Shown here piece after piece: positions 35,165 to 43,514 of a stretch of DNA of 64,000 nt. A program made the position numbers and the translations under genes. Under the pieces are notes generated by a model. The model worked only from the letters and a program-made list of their open reading frames with translations. It was not told the origin of the DNA and ran no database searches. Every line of letters starts with the position of its first letter. Position 1 is the first letter of the stretch. Source of the DNA: an uncultured Acidimicrobiales bacterium (GTDB lineage: Bacteria; Actinomycetota; Acidimicrobiia; Acidimicrobiales; Bin134); contig OX638350.1 in the NCBI GenBank assembly GCA_951813325.1, positions 62,001 through 126,000 of the forward strand, in the 5' to 3' direction.

Positions 35165-36625
35165 TCATGTCGGTCGCTTCTGGTATTTGCCGCCGGGGCT
35201 GCCAACCACCTGTCCGTCGGCCAGAATGCGCTGGCCCCGCAGCCATACGTGGCTGACCTTCCCGGTGAGCTCTTGGCCCTCGAACGGGGTGTAGCCCTGG
35301 CTGGACTCCGACTCGGCGGCTCGCACCACATGGCTGACCGCTGGATTGAGCAGGGCGATGTCGGCGTCGTAGCCGATCCCGATGGTGCCCTTGGTGCCCA
35401 GCCCGTAGCGCCGCGCCGGATTCCACGACAGCAGCCGGGCGATGTCGGCCAGCCCCAAGCCCCGCTTGACACCCTCGGAATACAGGCCGTTCAGCAGGTA
35501 CTCAGTGCCGCCGAAGCCACTCTTGGCCAGCCAGATGTCGTCGGGGTTCTCTGCGGCGACCTTGGCCTCGGTGCGACAGCAGGCGTGATCGCTGACCACC
35601 CAGTCCACTTCGCCGGCCAAGACGTGCTCCCAAAGCGCCTCCACGTCGGACCGAGAGCGGATCGGGGGGTTGACCTTGCCCCACGGATCGCCTGAGGTCT
35701 CGATGTCCACCAGCAGGTGGCCGATGGTGACCTCTCTTCGAAAGTCCACATTCTCGAAGCACCGACTCATTCGCATGGCGGCGTCCATGGCCTTGGCCGA
35801 TGAAAGGTGCAGCAGGTTGATGTTGGCCACCTCGGTCTCGTGGGCCAGATACGACGCAACGGTCACGGCCAGCCCCTCTGAGTGGGGGGGTCGAGACGCC
35901 GAATAGGCGGCCAGACCAGCTAGGCGGCCCTCGGCCTCGACCAACTTGGTGTAGGCGGTCATGATCTCGGCCGATTCGCAGTGCAGAGAGAGCGAGAGGG
36001 CATCGGCCAGATCGGGGTGGGCCTGGCGGGTCTCGGCGATTCCCCGCATGATGAACTCAAAGTGGGCGTAGTCGTAGCGCTCGCCCGGCGGGGTCATCAA
36101 GAAGCTGGCCTGGTCGTCGCTGGCGCCGTGCAGGCCGTGGCCGCCGTAGAACATGAAGATCTTGAACGAGGTGACCCCGTAATCGATGGCCAGCAACGGG
36201 ATCTCGTCGATGTGGGAGGCCTGCATGGGCGCGAGGTGGAAGGCGTAGTCCACGTAGCTGCGGCCGTCGATGAGCCGCAGCACCTCGGGGAAGAACTCTG
36301 CGTAGGGACCGCCCCGGTTGAGGTAGTACTGGCCGGTGCGCATGTAGTTGAGCACGGTGGTGGTACCGCCCTGGGCCGCGGCTCGGCTTTCGCTGGTGGC
36401 GTCTTGGTCCAGTGGGTTGTAGATGCCCATGTGGGTGTGGGCGTCCACCGAGCCCGGAAAGGCGATGAGGCCCGAGGCGTCGAACACCTCGGCGGGATCA
36501 GCGCTCGCGGCCAGACCGACGGCCAGATCGCTGACCCGCCCGTCGGTGATGGCGATGTCAAGCTCGTCGGCCGTGCCGGTGTCGGGGCGGACGACCTTTG
36601 CGCCGGTGATAACGATGTCTGTCAT
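35165..36625 (-). CDS. Dihydropyrimidinase/cyclic-imidase-like amidohydrolase
   Basis: 486 residues from ATG 36625, overlapping the MmgE/PrpD stop (ATGA). Binuclear metal site of the dihydroorotase/hydantoinase superfamily: 'GSVDAHTHMG', Lys to be carbamylated in 'GVTSFKIFMFYGG', 'SLHCES', 'LLHLSSAKAM', and Asp in 'WVVSDHACC'. Such enzymes open cyclic ureides or imides. Last gene of the four-gene operon headed by the operator at 40039-40071. A cyclic imide (for example a maleimide from pyrrole breakdown) is a plausible substrate in this context. Confidence 0.85.
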   Translation of the reverse strand: MTDIVITGAKVVRPDTGTADELDIAITDGRVSDLAVGLAASADPAEVFDASGLIAFPGSVDAHTHMGIYNPLDQDATSESRAAAQGGTTTVLNYMRTGQYYLNRGGPYAEFFPEVLRLIDGRSYVDYAFHLAPMQASHIDEIPLLAIDYGVTSFKIFMFYGGHGLHGASDDQASFLMTPPGERYDYAHFEFIMRGIAETRQAHPDLADALSLSLHCESAEIMTAYTKLVEAEGRLAGLAAYSASRPPHSEGLAVTVASYLAHETEVANINLLHLSSAKAMDAAMRMSRCFENVDFRREVTIGHLLVDIETSGDPWGKVNPPIRSRSDVEALWEHVLAGEVDWVVSDHACCRTEAKVAAENPDDIWLAKSGFGGTEYLLNGLYSEGVKRGLGLADIARLLSWNPARRYGLGTKGTIGIGYDADIALLNPAVSHVVRAAESESSQGYTPFEGQELTGKVSHVWLRGQRILADGQVVGSPGGKYQKRPT

Positions 36626-38028
36626 GGCTGCTTCCCATTGGGATCGAGCAGTGGAGCCAGCAATCCGGCAACGCACGGCGCCGCAGTCAGGCCGGACAAA
36701 TCATCGTGGATCTGGCTGGCGACGCTGTCGGCCACCAAACCGGCGGTGTTGTCGGCAAACTTGGTGGCCAACTCTTCATCGGATAGAGGTTGATCGGGTC
36801 CCCCCCGGTTGGCCAGCGCCTCTTCCACCAGGGTGTGGCCTGAGGTGGTGGTAACGGTCAGGCGGGAGGGAAGCTGGCAGGGATAGATGGCCATCAATCG
36901 GGGGTCGCCGACGACATCCACTCGGGCCATCAGGTCTCGCCGGGTTGGGTCGCAGGCCAACTCGTCGGTGAAGTCGGTCAAGCCGACCCCCAAGCCCCCG
37001 CCGCCGAGGATCCCGGCGGCCACGGTGTAGGGACCGCTGAACTGGGCGTGGTAGCCGGTCTCGGGTTTCCGCTTGATCTCGATGGGCTCGCCGATTGTGC
37101 GCACGGTGGGCGGGGCCACCTCCAGGGTGGCGGCGGCGATGTCGTCGGGGCCCACGCCCTTTGAGCGCAGGGCGATGGCGGCATCGATGCCGGTGTGGGT
37201 GAAGTGATTTGCCGGGTAGGGCTTGTAGAAGATGTTCTCAGCCTCCCATCGCTCTCCTAGGTCGGCGGTGACCGCCTCGAAGTCGGCCTGGTCTCCGAGA
37301 AAGGCTTGGAACAGCCCGAACCGGCCTTCAAGAGCCGTTGGCGGCCCGGTGATGCCCCGGGTCGCAAGCAGGGCCGCGGTGACCCCGGCTCGAGCGGCCC
37401 AGCCGCAGTGCACCCGCTTGACCGTGCCCCCGGCCCGATTGGCCTCGATGATCCCGCTGGACATGCTGCACGCGATGCCCATGGCGTGGGCGATTCCGTC
37501 GGCATCGGCGTCGAGCAGCCGAGCCGCGGCCGCGGCCGACCCCACCGCACCGCAGATCGAGGTGGCGTGCTGGCCCCGCTCGAAATACACCGATTGGCGG
37601 GCTCGGCTGTCGTAGCCGCCCATACCCAGCCGCACCGTGACTTCCAGTCCCACCGCCACGGCATCGATCAACGCCGTGCCGGAGGTCCCCTGCCATTCGG
37701 CCACGGCCAGTGAGGCGGGCACCACCGTGGCGCTGGGATGGAGGATGGAGGGCAGATGGGTGTCGTCGTAGTCCAGCGAATGGGCCAGCACGCCGTTGAC
37801 AAACGCAGCCTCTGGTGCAGACATGGCCCGGCCGCCGCCGATTGGAGTGGCCTGGGGGGCGGAGCACTGGTCGGCGGCGAACCCGATGACCGCCTGGGAG
37901 GTGTCCAGCGGGCTGGCCCGCACTGCTATCCCCACGATGTCGACAATGCGAGACGGAATCCCGGCCCGCACCGTGTCGGGAACCGGTCCGCCGGCCAGCG
38001 CGCTGAGCTGGGAGAGAATCGGCCTCAT
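36622..38028 (-). CDS. MmgE/PrpD-family protein
   Basis: 468 residues, full length: 'ALAGGPVPDTVRAGIPSRIV', 'FVNGVLAHSLDYDDTH', 'LHPSATVVPASLAVAEW', 'MSSGIIEANRAGGTVKRVH', 'HCGWAARAGVTAALL' and 'YKPYPANHFTHTGIDAA'. Family members are 2-methylcitrate dehydratase, cis-aconitate decarboxylase and related (de)hydratases of branched di- or tricarboxylates. 4-bp overlaps with both neighbours show tight coupling. It likely (de)hydrates a methylated dicarboxylate of this pathway. Confidence 0.88.
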   Translation of the reverse strand: MRPILSQLSALAGGPVPDTVRAGIPSRIVDIVGIAVRASPLDTSQAVIGFAADQCSAPQATPIGGGRAMSAPEAAFVNGVLAHSLDYDDTHLPSILHPSATVVPASLAVAEWQGTSGTALIDAVAVGLEVTVRLGMGGYDSRARQSVYFERGQHATSICGAVGSAAAAARLLDADADGIAHAMGIACSMSSGIIEANRAGGTVKRVHCGWAARAGVTAALLATRGITGPPTALEGRFGLFQAFLGDQADFEAVTADLGERWEAENIFYKPYPANHFTHTGIDAAIALRSKGVGPDDIAAATLEVAPPTVRTIGEPIEIKRKPETGYHAQFSGPYTVAAGILGGGGLGVGLTDFTDELACDPTRRDLMARVDVVGDPRLMAIYPCQLPSRLTVTTTSGHTLVEEALANRGGPDQPLSDEELATKFADNTAGLVADSVASQIHDDLSGLTAAPCVAGLLAPLLDPNGKQP

Positions 38029-38849
38029 GCCAGGGCCAACGGTCTGACGGGAGCGCCGGTGGCCCCGTAGATGTTCAGATGCGAGAGCACAAACACAAAC
38101 TCAAACACCTCGGCGGCGGCCAGGCCATCTAGGTCCATCGCCTCGATTATGTTGACGCCCCGCTCCACCAACAGCACCCGGTGGGCGGGCAGCAGGGCGT
38201 GACCCTGTCCGGCGGGTAGGCATTCGAACGCCAGCGTGTCGGCCCCCACCAGAGCCGCCCCCTGATCGGCCAGCCAGCGAGCCCCCGCTTCTCCCACGCC
38301 GGGAACGCCGGTCTCGACTCCCAGATACCGTTGGGGATCGTCGAAGTGGGTGCCCCACCCGCTGCGCACCAGCACCGCATCTCCCGCCTGGATCGGCGAT
38401 TCCTGACGGGCAGCGGCACCCTCCAACTCGGCGACATTGATCTCATCGCCCCCGTTGCAGGCGTCTGTTCCCAGTAGCCCGGGAATGTCCAATAGCACGC
38501 CTCGGCCCACAAACGGCGGAAGCTCATTGATGCCCAGCACGGCGAATCCGCCGCCGGCTTGGGCCTCGGCGGCATCCACTCCGCCGTAGAGCCGTCCTTG
38601 ATGACTGACATGGGCCAGGGCGTCGACATGGGTTCCCACGTGACAGCCGGTGGTCAGCAGGTCGGCGGCGGCCGACCCGCCATCGGGTCGTATCCGGTCA
38701 CCATGCAGCCGGTCCAGGCAGTGGTGAAACTGCGGGTGGTTGGGCGACTGGGCCATACCGTTCTGCATGGGTCGGCCCAAGTCGTAAACCGTGGCTTGGG
38801 CGACGAGATCGATCAGTGCCCCGGACGCATCGGCCCGACTGCCGATCAT
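38025..38849 (-). CDS. Cyclase-family (kynurenine-formamidase-like) metal hydrolase
   Basis: 274 residues. Metal motif 'HVGTHVDALAHVSHQGRLYG' (HxGTHxDxxxH), 'LLDIPGLLGTDAC', 'IQAGDAVLVRSGWGTHFDDP' and 'LVGADTLAFECLPAGQGH' are diagnostic of the putative-cyclase/KynB fold, a Zn or Mn amide or ester hydrolase. ATGA overlaps at both ends place it in the CoA transferase - cyclase - MmgE/PrpD - amidohydrolase operon. Substrate unknown. Confidence 0.87.
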   Translation of the reverse strand: MIGSRADASGALIDLVAQATVYDLGRPMQNGMAQSPNHPQFHHCLDRLHGDRIRPDGGSAAADLLTTGCHVGTHVDALAHVSHQGRLYGGVDAAEAQAGGGFAVLGINELPPFVGRGVLLDIPGLLGTDACNGGDEINVAELEGAAARQESPIQAGDAVLVRSGWGTHFDDPQRYLGVETGVPGVGEAGARWLADQGAALVGADTLAFECLPAGQGHALLPAHRVLLVERGVNIIEAMDLDGLAAAEVFEFVFVLSHLNIYGATGAPVRPLALA

Positions 38850-40036
38850 GCCACCACTCTTTTGGCTCGAAGATTGTCGATGCGCTCGACGCTCAACCCG
38901 GCTTCTTTCAGCACCTCGTCGGTGTCGGCCCCCAGGTCTCGGCCAGTGTGCCGGATGGCGCCCGGAGAAGACGACAGTGAGAACAAGACGTTCTGCATCC
39001 GAACCGGCCCCAGGTCGGGGTCGTCAACTGCCGTGATCGCCTCCCGAGCCTGCACCTGGGGATCGCCCGCGTATTGGGCCACGTCGTACACCGGGGCTAG
39101 TGCGACTTCGGCGGCGGCAAACGCTTCCATCACCTGGGCCAGCGGTCGATCGCCGATCCAGCACGACAAGGCGGCATCGATCTCATCAGCGTGCTCGGCT
39201 CGACCCGATCCGGTGGCGAACCAGGGTTCGGACACCAGATCACCCCGGCCAACCAGTTCCATCGTGCGGCGGGCCACCGCATCGGCGCTGCTCGACACCG
39301 CCACCCAGCAGCCGTCGGCGGTGAGGTAGGTGTTGCGGGGAGCGTTGTTGGACGATCGGTTGCCCGATCGCTGAGCGATGTGACCAGTCTGATCCCAGGT
39401 GACCACATGGGGACCGAGCGCCGCGGCCAGCGTCTCCAGGATCGACAGATCCACCACTTGGCCCTTGCCGGTGGCGTGGCGGTGGTGGACCGCCATCATC
39501 ACCGCAGCCACCCCGCTGACGCCGGCCACGCTGTCGGCCAAGCCGAATGGAGGCAGGGTCGGGGGCTGGTCGGCCTCGCCGGTCATGTGGGCGAAGCCGC
39601 TCATCGCCTCGATGAGCGTGCCGAATGCCGGCCTTGGGGCATACGGGCCGTTCTGGCCAAATCCGGTGACCCGGCACAAGATCAGGCCCGGATTGCGGCC
39701 CGACAGCACCTCCCATCCCAAGCCCCAGCGCTCAAGCGTGCCGGGCCGAAAATTCTCGATCACCACGTCGGCAGTGGATGCCAGTTCCAAGAACACCTCA
39801 GAGCCCTCGGGATGGCTCAAATCCAGGCCTACACAGCGCTTGTTGCGGGCCACCAGCTTCCACCAGAGTCCGTGTCCGTCCTTTTGCGCTCCGTGGCCCC
39901 GCAGGCTGTCACCGGTTCGGGGATGCTCGACTTTGACCACGTCGGCACCGAAATCTGCCATGATCTGGCCGATCAGCGGTCCGGCCAAAACGGTGGAGGC
40001 GTCGATGACCCGCAGATCGGTGAGGGGCCCACTCAT
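38846..40036 (-). CDS. Class III CoA transferase (CaiB/BaiF family), copy 2
   Basis: 396 residues from ATG 40036 (MSGPLTDLRVIDASTVLAGP). Motifs include 'MADFGADVVKVEHPRTGDSL', 'VVIENFRPGTLERWGLG', 'RVTGFGQNGPYAPRPAFG' and active-site Asp in 'GKGQVVDLSILETLA'. It is related to copy 1 but not a recent duplicate. First gene of the operon; the 33-bp operator at 40039-40071 begins 2 bp upstream of its start codon. Presumably it activates a dicarboxylate to its CoA ester. Confidence 0.92.
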   Translation of the reverse strand: MSGPLTDLRVIDASTVLAGPLIGQIMADFGADVVKVEHPRTGDSLRGHGAQKDGHGLWWKLVARNKRCVGLDLSHPEGSEVFLELASTADVVIENFRPGTLERWGLGWEVLSGRNPGLILCRVTGFGQNGPYAPRPAFGTLIEAMSGFAHMTGEADQPPTLPPFGLADSVAGVSGVAAVMMAVHHRHATGKGQVVDLSILETLAAALGPHVVTWDQTGHIAQRSGNRSSNNAPRNTYLTADGCWVAVSSSADAVARRTMELVGRGDLVSEPWFATGSGRAEHADEIDAALSCWIGDRPLAQVMEAFAAAEVALAPVYDVAQYAGDPQVQAREAITAVDDPDLGPVRMQNVLFSLSSSPGAIRHTGRDLGADTDEVLKEAGLSVERIDNLRAKRVVA

Positions 40037-40038
40037 GC

Positions 40039-40071
40039 GGAACGACGTTTCTCCCAGTGGAACATTGTCCG
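40039..40071. promoter_or_regulatory. Four-half-site operator, site A
   Basis: GGAAC-GAC-GTTTC-TCCCAGT-GGAAC-ATT-GTCCG: two inverted pairs of GGAAC-like half-sites, spacing N3-N7-N3. The same architecture occurs at 43461, 49995 and 61837. An additional GTTCC follows at 40076-40080. It lies between copy 2 of the CoA transferase and the IclR gene, consistent with autoregulation. Confidence 0.7.
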
Positions 40072-40144
40072 TAGTGTTCCCCAATTTGGCGGGGTCAAGC
40101 AACCGACGACAGGGAATTATGGGTCAAAACGCCCGGATCGCGGT

Positions 40145-40966
40145 ATGGTCATTCCTCTGAGCGGAACAGCAGGAAATTCGGACTCGGGGTCTGGTTCGGG
40201 TCGGGGAGTGGCGGCAATCGAGAGGGCCGTCGACGTGCTGTTCCTGTTCTCAAGGTCGCCGAGCACGCTGGGCGTAACCGAGATATCCCGCGAATTGGGG
40301 GTGTCCAAGGCGGTGGTCCACCGGATACTCACCTCTCTGTGCGAGCCCGGCCTGCTCACCGTCGACCCCGAAAGCCGGCGGTATGCGCTCGGTCCCGCGG
40401 TACTGGAATTGGCTGCGGCCTACCGCGATCAGCTCGACGTCAGGGACCTGGCCCTGGACGAGATGCGAAGGCTCAGTGCCGAGACCGACGAGACTGCCAC
40501 CCTGTCGGTGCGCCACGGCAACCGACGCGTGTACGTGGCCCAGATCACTCCTCCCCGGGAGGTGAAGATGACCGTGCCCATCGGCGGTTCGTTCCCGTTA
40601 CACGCCGGCGCATCGTCGAAGGCGTTCTTGGCTTGGCTTAGTGACGGCGAGATCGACCACTACCTGGCCGAGAACCCGCTGGACTCGTTGACCGAGGCCA
40701 CCATCGTGTCGGTCGACGAACTGCGGGCCGAGCTGGACCGCATCCGCCAACAGGGATTCGCGGTGTCGCTGGGAGAGCGCCAGCATGATGCGGGCTCAGT
40801 GGCCGCCCCCATCCTCGACCACAACCACCAGCCGGTTGCGGTGATCAGCATCAGCGGCCCGCTTGAGCGCTTCCGCGACAAGATCGCCCGCTCCGCCGCA
40901 GCGGTGGTAGAGGCCACCCGAGGGCTCTCCATCAAGCTCGGGGCCCGCCCTGGTCCCAGCGCCTGA
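40145..40966 (+). CDS. IclR-family transcriptional regulator
   Basis: 273 residues if started at ATG 40145; GTG 40208 (VAAIERAVDVLFLFS) is a real alternative because the core homology begins there. Winged HTH: 'LGVTEISRELGVSKAVVHRI', 'PESRRYALGPAVLELA'. Effector domain: 'PREVKMTVPIGGSFPLHAGA', SSKAFLAWL, 'GFAVSLGERQHDAGSVAAPI' and 'GPLERFRDKIARSAAAVV'. It sits next to site A, with a core palindrome 40152-40166 near its start, and is the natural candidate to bind the four matching operators in 40-62 kb. The ligand is unknown. Confidence 0.9.
   Translation: MVIPLSGTAGNSDSGSGSGRGVAAIERAVDVLFLFSRSPSTLGVTEISRELGVSKAVVHRILTSLCEPGLLTVDPESRRYALGPAVLELAAAYRDQLDVRDLALDEMRRLSAETDETATLSVRHGNRRVYVAQITPPREVKMTVPIGGSFPLHAGASSKAFLAWLSDGEIDHYLAENPLDSLTEATIVSVDELRAELDRIRQQGFAVSLGERQHDAGSVAAPILDHNHQPVAVISISGPLERFRDKIARSAAAVVEATRGLSIKLGARPGPSA
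40152..40166. promoter_or_regulatory. Core half-site palindrome at the IclR start
   Basis: TTCCTCTGAGCGGAA, identical over all 15 bp to the centre of the operator at 49995-50027. Outer half-sites are weak here. Its location at the beginning of the IclR frame supports either a downstream start (GTG 40208) or autorepression. Confidence 0.5.
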
Positions 40967-40975
40967 GGCTCTACC

Positions 40976-42601
40976 GTGAGAGACCGCGTTCGAGTGGCCG
41001 CGGTGCAGTTCGCCACCGGGACCGACCTCGACGAGAACTTGGAGACTTGCCTGCGGGTGCTGGATGCGGCCGCCGCCGAAGGGGCCGAGCTGGTGGTGAT
41101 GCCCGAGTTCTGCAACCACCTCTCCGTGTACGACGACCAAGACCACTGCCGGTCGGTAGCGGTGTCGCTGGACGGCCCCTGGTTGGGGGCCCTGGCCCGG
41201 CGATCCGCAGAGCATGGGCTTTACGCCTCGCTGACGGTGACCGTGCCCCGACACGACGACCGGGTGACGGCCACCAATGTGCTGGTCGACCCCCGAGGCC
41301 GAGTGGCCGCCACCGCCGATAAGCAGATGCTGATGGGCAATGAGCGCGCCCATCTGAGCGCGGGCACCGAGGTCAGTCCACTGCCTGACACCGCATTCGG
41401 CCCCGTGGGCCTGTACTCGTGCATGGACGGTGTGACTTTCGAGGTACCTCGCACGTTTGCCGTGAGAGGAGCTCGCCTCCTGTTGAACAGCCTCAATTCG
41501 TTCGCCCTCGACGAGGCCAGGTTGCACATACCAGTGCGGGCGGTCGAGAACGGGGTATTCGTTGTGGCCGCCAACAAGGTCGGTCCACTGCTGCCCGCGC
41601 AACAGGTGCCGCAATTCAGCCAGGCGCTGGGTGTGCCTCCTGAGGCATTGAACGGTGCCGGGGAGAGCCAGGTGGTGGACCCCGACGGCACGGTGCTGGC
41701 CATGGCACCCCGCACCGGCGAAGCGGTGGTGGTCGCCGACCTAGACCTGTCCACGGTTATGCCAGACCGGCTTCGGGGTCGCCGGCCAGAGGTGTACGGA
41801 CCTCTGGCCCAGTCCCGCACCGACCGTCCGGACTCCGGACGAGTGCCCGAGGTGGTCGCCGGCTGCGTCCCCGGTGCCCGGGCGAATCCCGAGTTGGTCC
41901 ACAAGGCCATCGACGCCGGGGCCTCCCTGGTGGTGCTGCCCGAGTTGACACCGCCGCCGCCGAACATCCCTTCTGGTGTGCTGGTGGTGACCACCGCCCT
42001 GCGGGATGGCCAGCACCTCGGCCAGGTGTGGTCGGCCGACGGCGTTGTCCACGAGCAGGCCCAGGTCCATCACAGCGACCGCCACGCCGGTGCCAAAGAG
42101 TTGAGCTCCGAAGTGGGCTTGTATCCGACGCCGTTCGGCGACCTGGCGGTGATCGTGGGGGACGATCACCTCTACCCCGAGGTTTTCCGACTGGCGGCCA
42201 TCGCCGGGGCCCATCTGGTCGCAGTGTGCTGGCATCCTGAGCACCCCTGGGAGTGCGACCTTGCGCTGATAGAACGGGCTGCGGAGAATCGGATCAGCGT
42301 GGCGGCGTGCGGACCCCCTGGACCGCTGGCCGCCACCATGCTGCTCGATCCACCCGCCGATTCGCTGTGGAACCCCAATCGGTCGAGCCCCTACGACGGG
42401 ACCATCAACACTCCGATCACCCACCGGGTTGAGCCTGACGAAGGGCTGCTGATCGGTACCCTGCATCCCGGCCGGGCAGTCAACCGCGAGATCTCCAAAG
42501 ACACCGACCTAGTGGGCGGGCGCCCCTGGAAGGCCGCGACGGCGCTTGTCGCGCCCCCGACGCAGACTACGGCCGCGGGCGATCCCGCGGCACCCGATTG
42601 A
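40976..42601 (+). CDS. Tandem nitrilase-superfamily protein, second domain degenerate
   Basis: 541 residues. Domain 1 (1-260) keeps the Glu-Lys-Cys triad: 'ELVVMPEFCN', 'ATADKQMLMG' and 'GLYSCMDGVTFEVPR'. Domain 2 (290-500) repeats the fold ('ASLVVLPELTPPP', 'FGDLAVIVGDDHLYPEVFRL') but has Asp where Cys should be and no Lys, so it is probably structural or regulatory. It cleaves a non-peptide C-N bond (amide, carbamoyl or nitrile). It starts 10 bp after the IclR gene, so the two are probably co-transcribed. It overlaps the convergent lyase gene by 35 bp. Confidence 0.85.
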   Translation: MRDRVRVAAVQFATGTDLDENLETCLRVLDAAAAEGAELVVMPEFCNHLSVYDDQDHCRSVAVSLDGPWLGALARRSAEHGLYASLTVTVPRHDDRVTATNVLVDPRGRVAATADKQMLMGNERAHLSAGTEVSPLPDTAFGPVGLYSCMDGVTFEVPRTFAVRGARLLLNSLNSFALDEARLHIPVRAVENGVFVVAANKVGPLLPAQQVPQFSQALGVPPEALNGAGESQVVDPDGTVLAMAPRTGEAVVVADLDLSTVMPDRLRGRRPEVYGPLAQSRTDRPDSGRVPEVVAGCVPGARANPELVHKAIDAGASLVVLPELTPPPPNIPSGVLVVTTALRDGQHLGQVWSADGVVHEQAQVHHSDRHAGAKELSSEVGLYPTPFGDLAVIVGDDHLYPEVFRLAAIAGAHLVAVCWHPEHPWECDLALIERAAENRISVAACGPPGPLAATMLLDPPADSLWNPNRSSPYDGTINTPITHRVEPDEGLLIGTLHPGRAVNREISKDTDLVGGRPWKAATALVAPPTQTTAAGDPAAPD

Positions 42602-43397
42602 GCACTGATCTGGCCCAGCGCATCACCGCCTCGTCGATGAACTCCCCGTCGAGCACCGCGACCGCCCGACCGTCGGCCGTCGCTTCCTCGAAGGCGGCTA
42701 CCAGCCCCTCAGCCCGGGCGATCTCTTCATCCGATGGGGTGAAGGCCGCGTTCACCGCGGCCACTTGTTTGGGGTGGATCACCGACCGGCCGCCGAAGCC
42801 GTGGCGGCGAAGCGACTCGCTGGTGGCCACCAGCCCCGCGTCGTCGTCGAGGTTGGTGAACACCGGGCCACAGGGCGCTTCGAGTCCCTCTCCTGCCGAT
42901 GCCACCACCACCCGAGTGCGTATCGGCCACATCTCCAGGGCATCGGGTGAGGGCTCCATGCCCAAGTCGGCGGCCAGATCGGCTTCGCCCAAGGCCAGGC
43001 GCACCACTTCGGGCACCGCCGCGATCTCGTATATCTGAGCCACCCCTACCGCCGACTCGATGAGCGCCATCACCGGACAGCTGCCGAAGTCGGCCGAGCA
43101 GGCCGCCGCATCGGCCTTGGGCACCACCACCCCCGCAAAGCCCACTCCGTCGGAAACCAGTGACCGCACCAGTTCGGCGTCGTGATCCACCAGGTCGGGG
43201 CGGTTGTTGATCCGCACCCATGCCGGCACACCGGGGTTGGCCCGGAGCCATTGGCCCACCGCCTCACGGGCGGTTGCCTTGGCCGCTTCGGCCACCGCAT
43301 CCTCGAGATCGCAGATGACGGCGTCGGCCCCCGACTCCAGCGCCTTGTCGAAGCGGTCGGGACGATCTCCGGGGACGTAAAGCGTGGTGCGGCTCAT
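42567..43397 (-). CDS. CitE-like CoA-ester lyase
   Basis: 276 residues from ATG 43397, with GGGAGGAG upstream. HpcH/HpaI-CitE family: 'TTLYVPGDRPDRFDKALESG', 'AVICDLEDAV', 'WVRINNRPD', 'GVVVPKADA', 'VMALIESAVGVAQIYEIA', 'LALGEADLAADLGM' and 'GFGGRSVIHPKQVAAVNAAF'. Members cleave malyl-, citramalyl- or methylmalyl-CoA-type esters. It is divergent from the RCC-reductase-like operon across operator site B. Together with the CoA transferases it could finish breakdown of a methylated C4/C5 dicarboxylate. Confidence 0.9.
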   Translation of the reverse strand: MSRTTLYVPGDRPDRFDKALESGADAVICDLEDAVAEAAKATAREAVGQWLRANPGVPAWVRINNRPDLVDHDAELVRSLVSDGVGFAGVVVPKADAAACSADFGSCPVMALIESAVGVAQIYEIAAVPEVVRLALGEADLAADLGMEPSPDALEMWPIRTRVVVASAGEGLEAPCGPVFTNLDDDAGLVATSESLRRHGFGGRSVIHPKQVAAVNAAFTPSDEEIARAEGLVAAFEEATADGRAVAVLDGEFIDEAVMRWARSVLNRVPRDRPRP

Positions 43398-43422
43398 CGA
43401 ATTCTCGGCTCCTCCCGGTTGG

Positions 43423-43451
43423 TTGACACTGGTTTGGCTTGGCCCTACTGT
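43423..43451 (+). promoter_or_regulatory. Strong sigma-70-type promoter for the RCCR/Rieske operon
   Basis: TTGACA (43423-43428), exactly 17 bp, then TACTGT (43446-43451). The predicted start (about 43458) lies directly before operator site B, so a bound regulator would block transcription. Confidence 0.6.
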
Positions 43452-43460
43452 CAGACTAAC

Positions 43461-43493
43461 GAAACGTTGTTCCGCTAACCGGAACAGTGTGCC
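43461..43493. promoter_or_regulatory. Four-half-site operator, site B
   Basis: GAAAC-GTT-GTTCC-GCTAACC-GGAAC-AGT-GTGCC. The central TGTTCCG-N5-CGGAACA is a perfect 7-bp inverted repeat. It shares the N3-N7-N3 spacing of sites A, C and D and 24 of 31 aligned bases with site D. Located 21 bp before the RCC-reductase-like start. Confidence 0.75.
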
Positions 43494-43514
43494 GCTGACG
43501 ACACCGGAGCACCA

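Noticed and set aside
39191-40144. Long 5' extension of the IclR frame and antisense frames across the CoA transferase
   Set aside because: The extension runs through the divergent CoA transferase and operator; IclR homology begins only after about 40145-40208.
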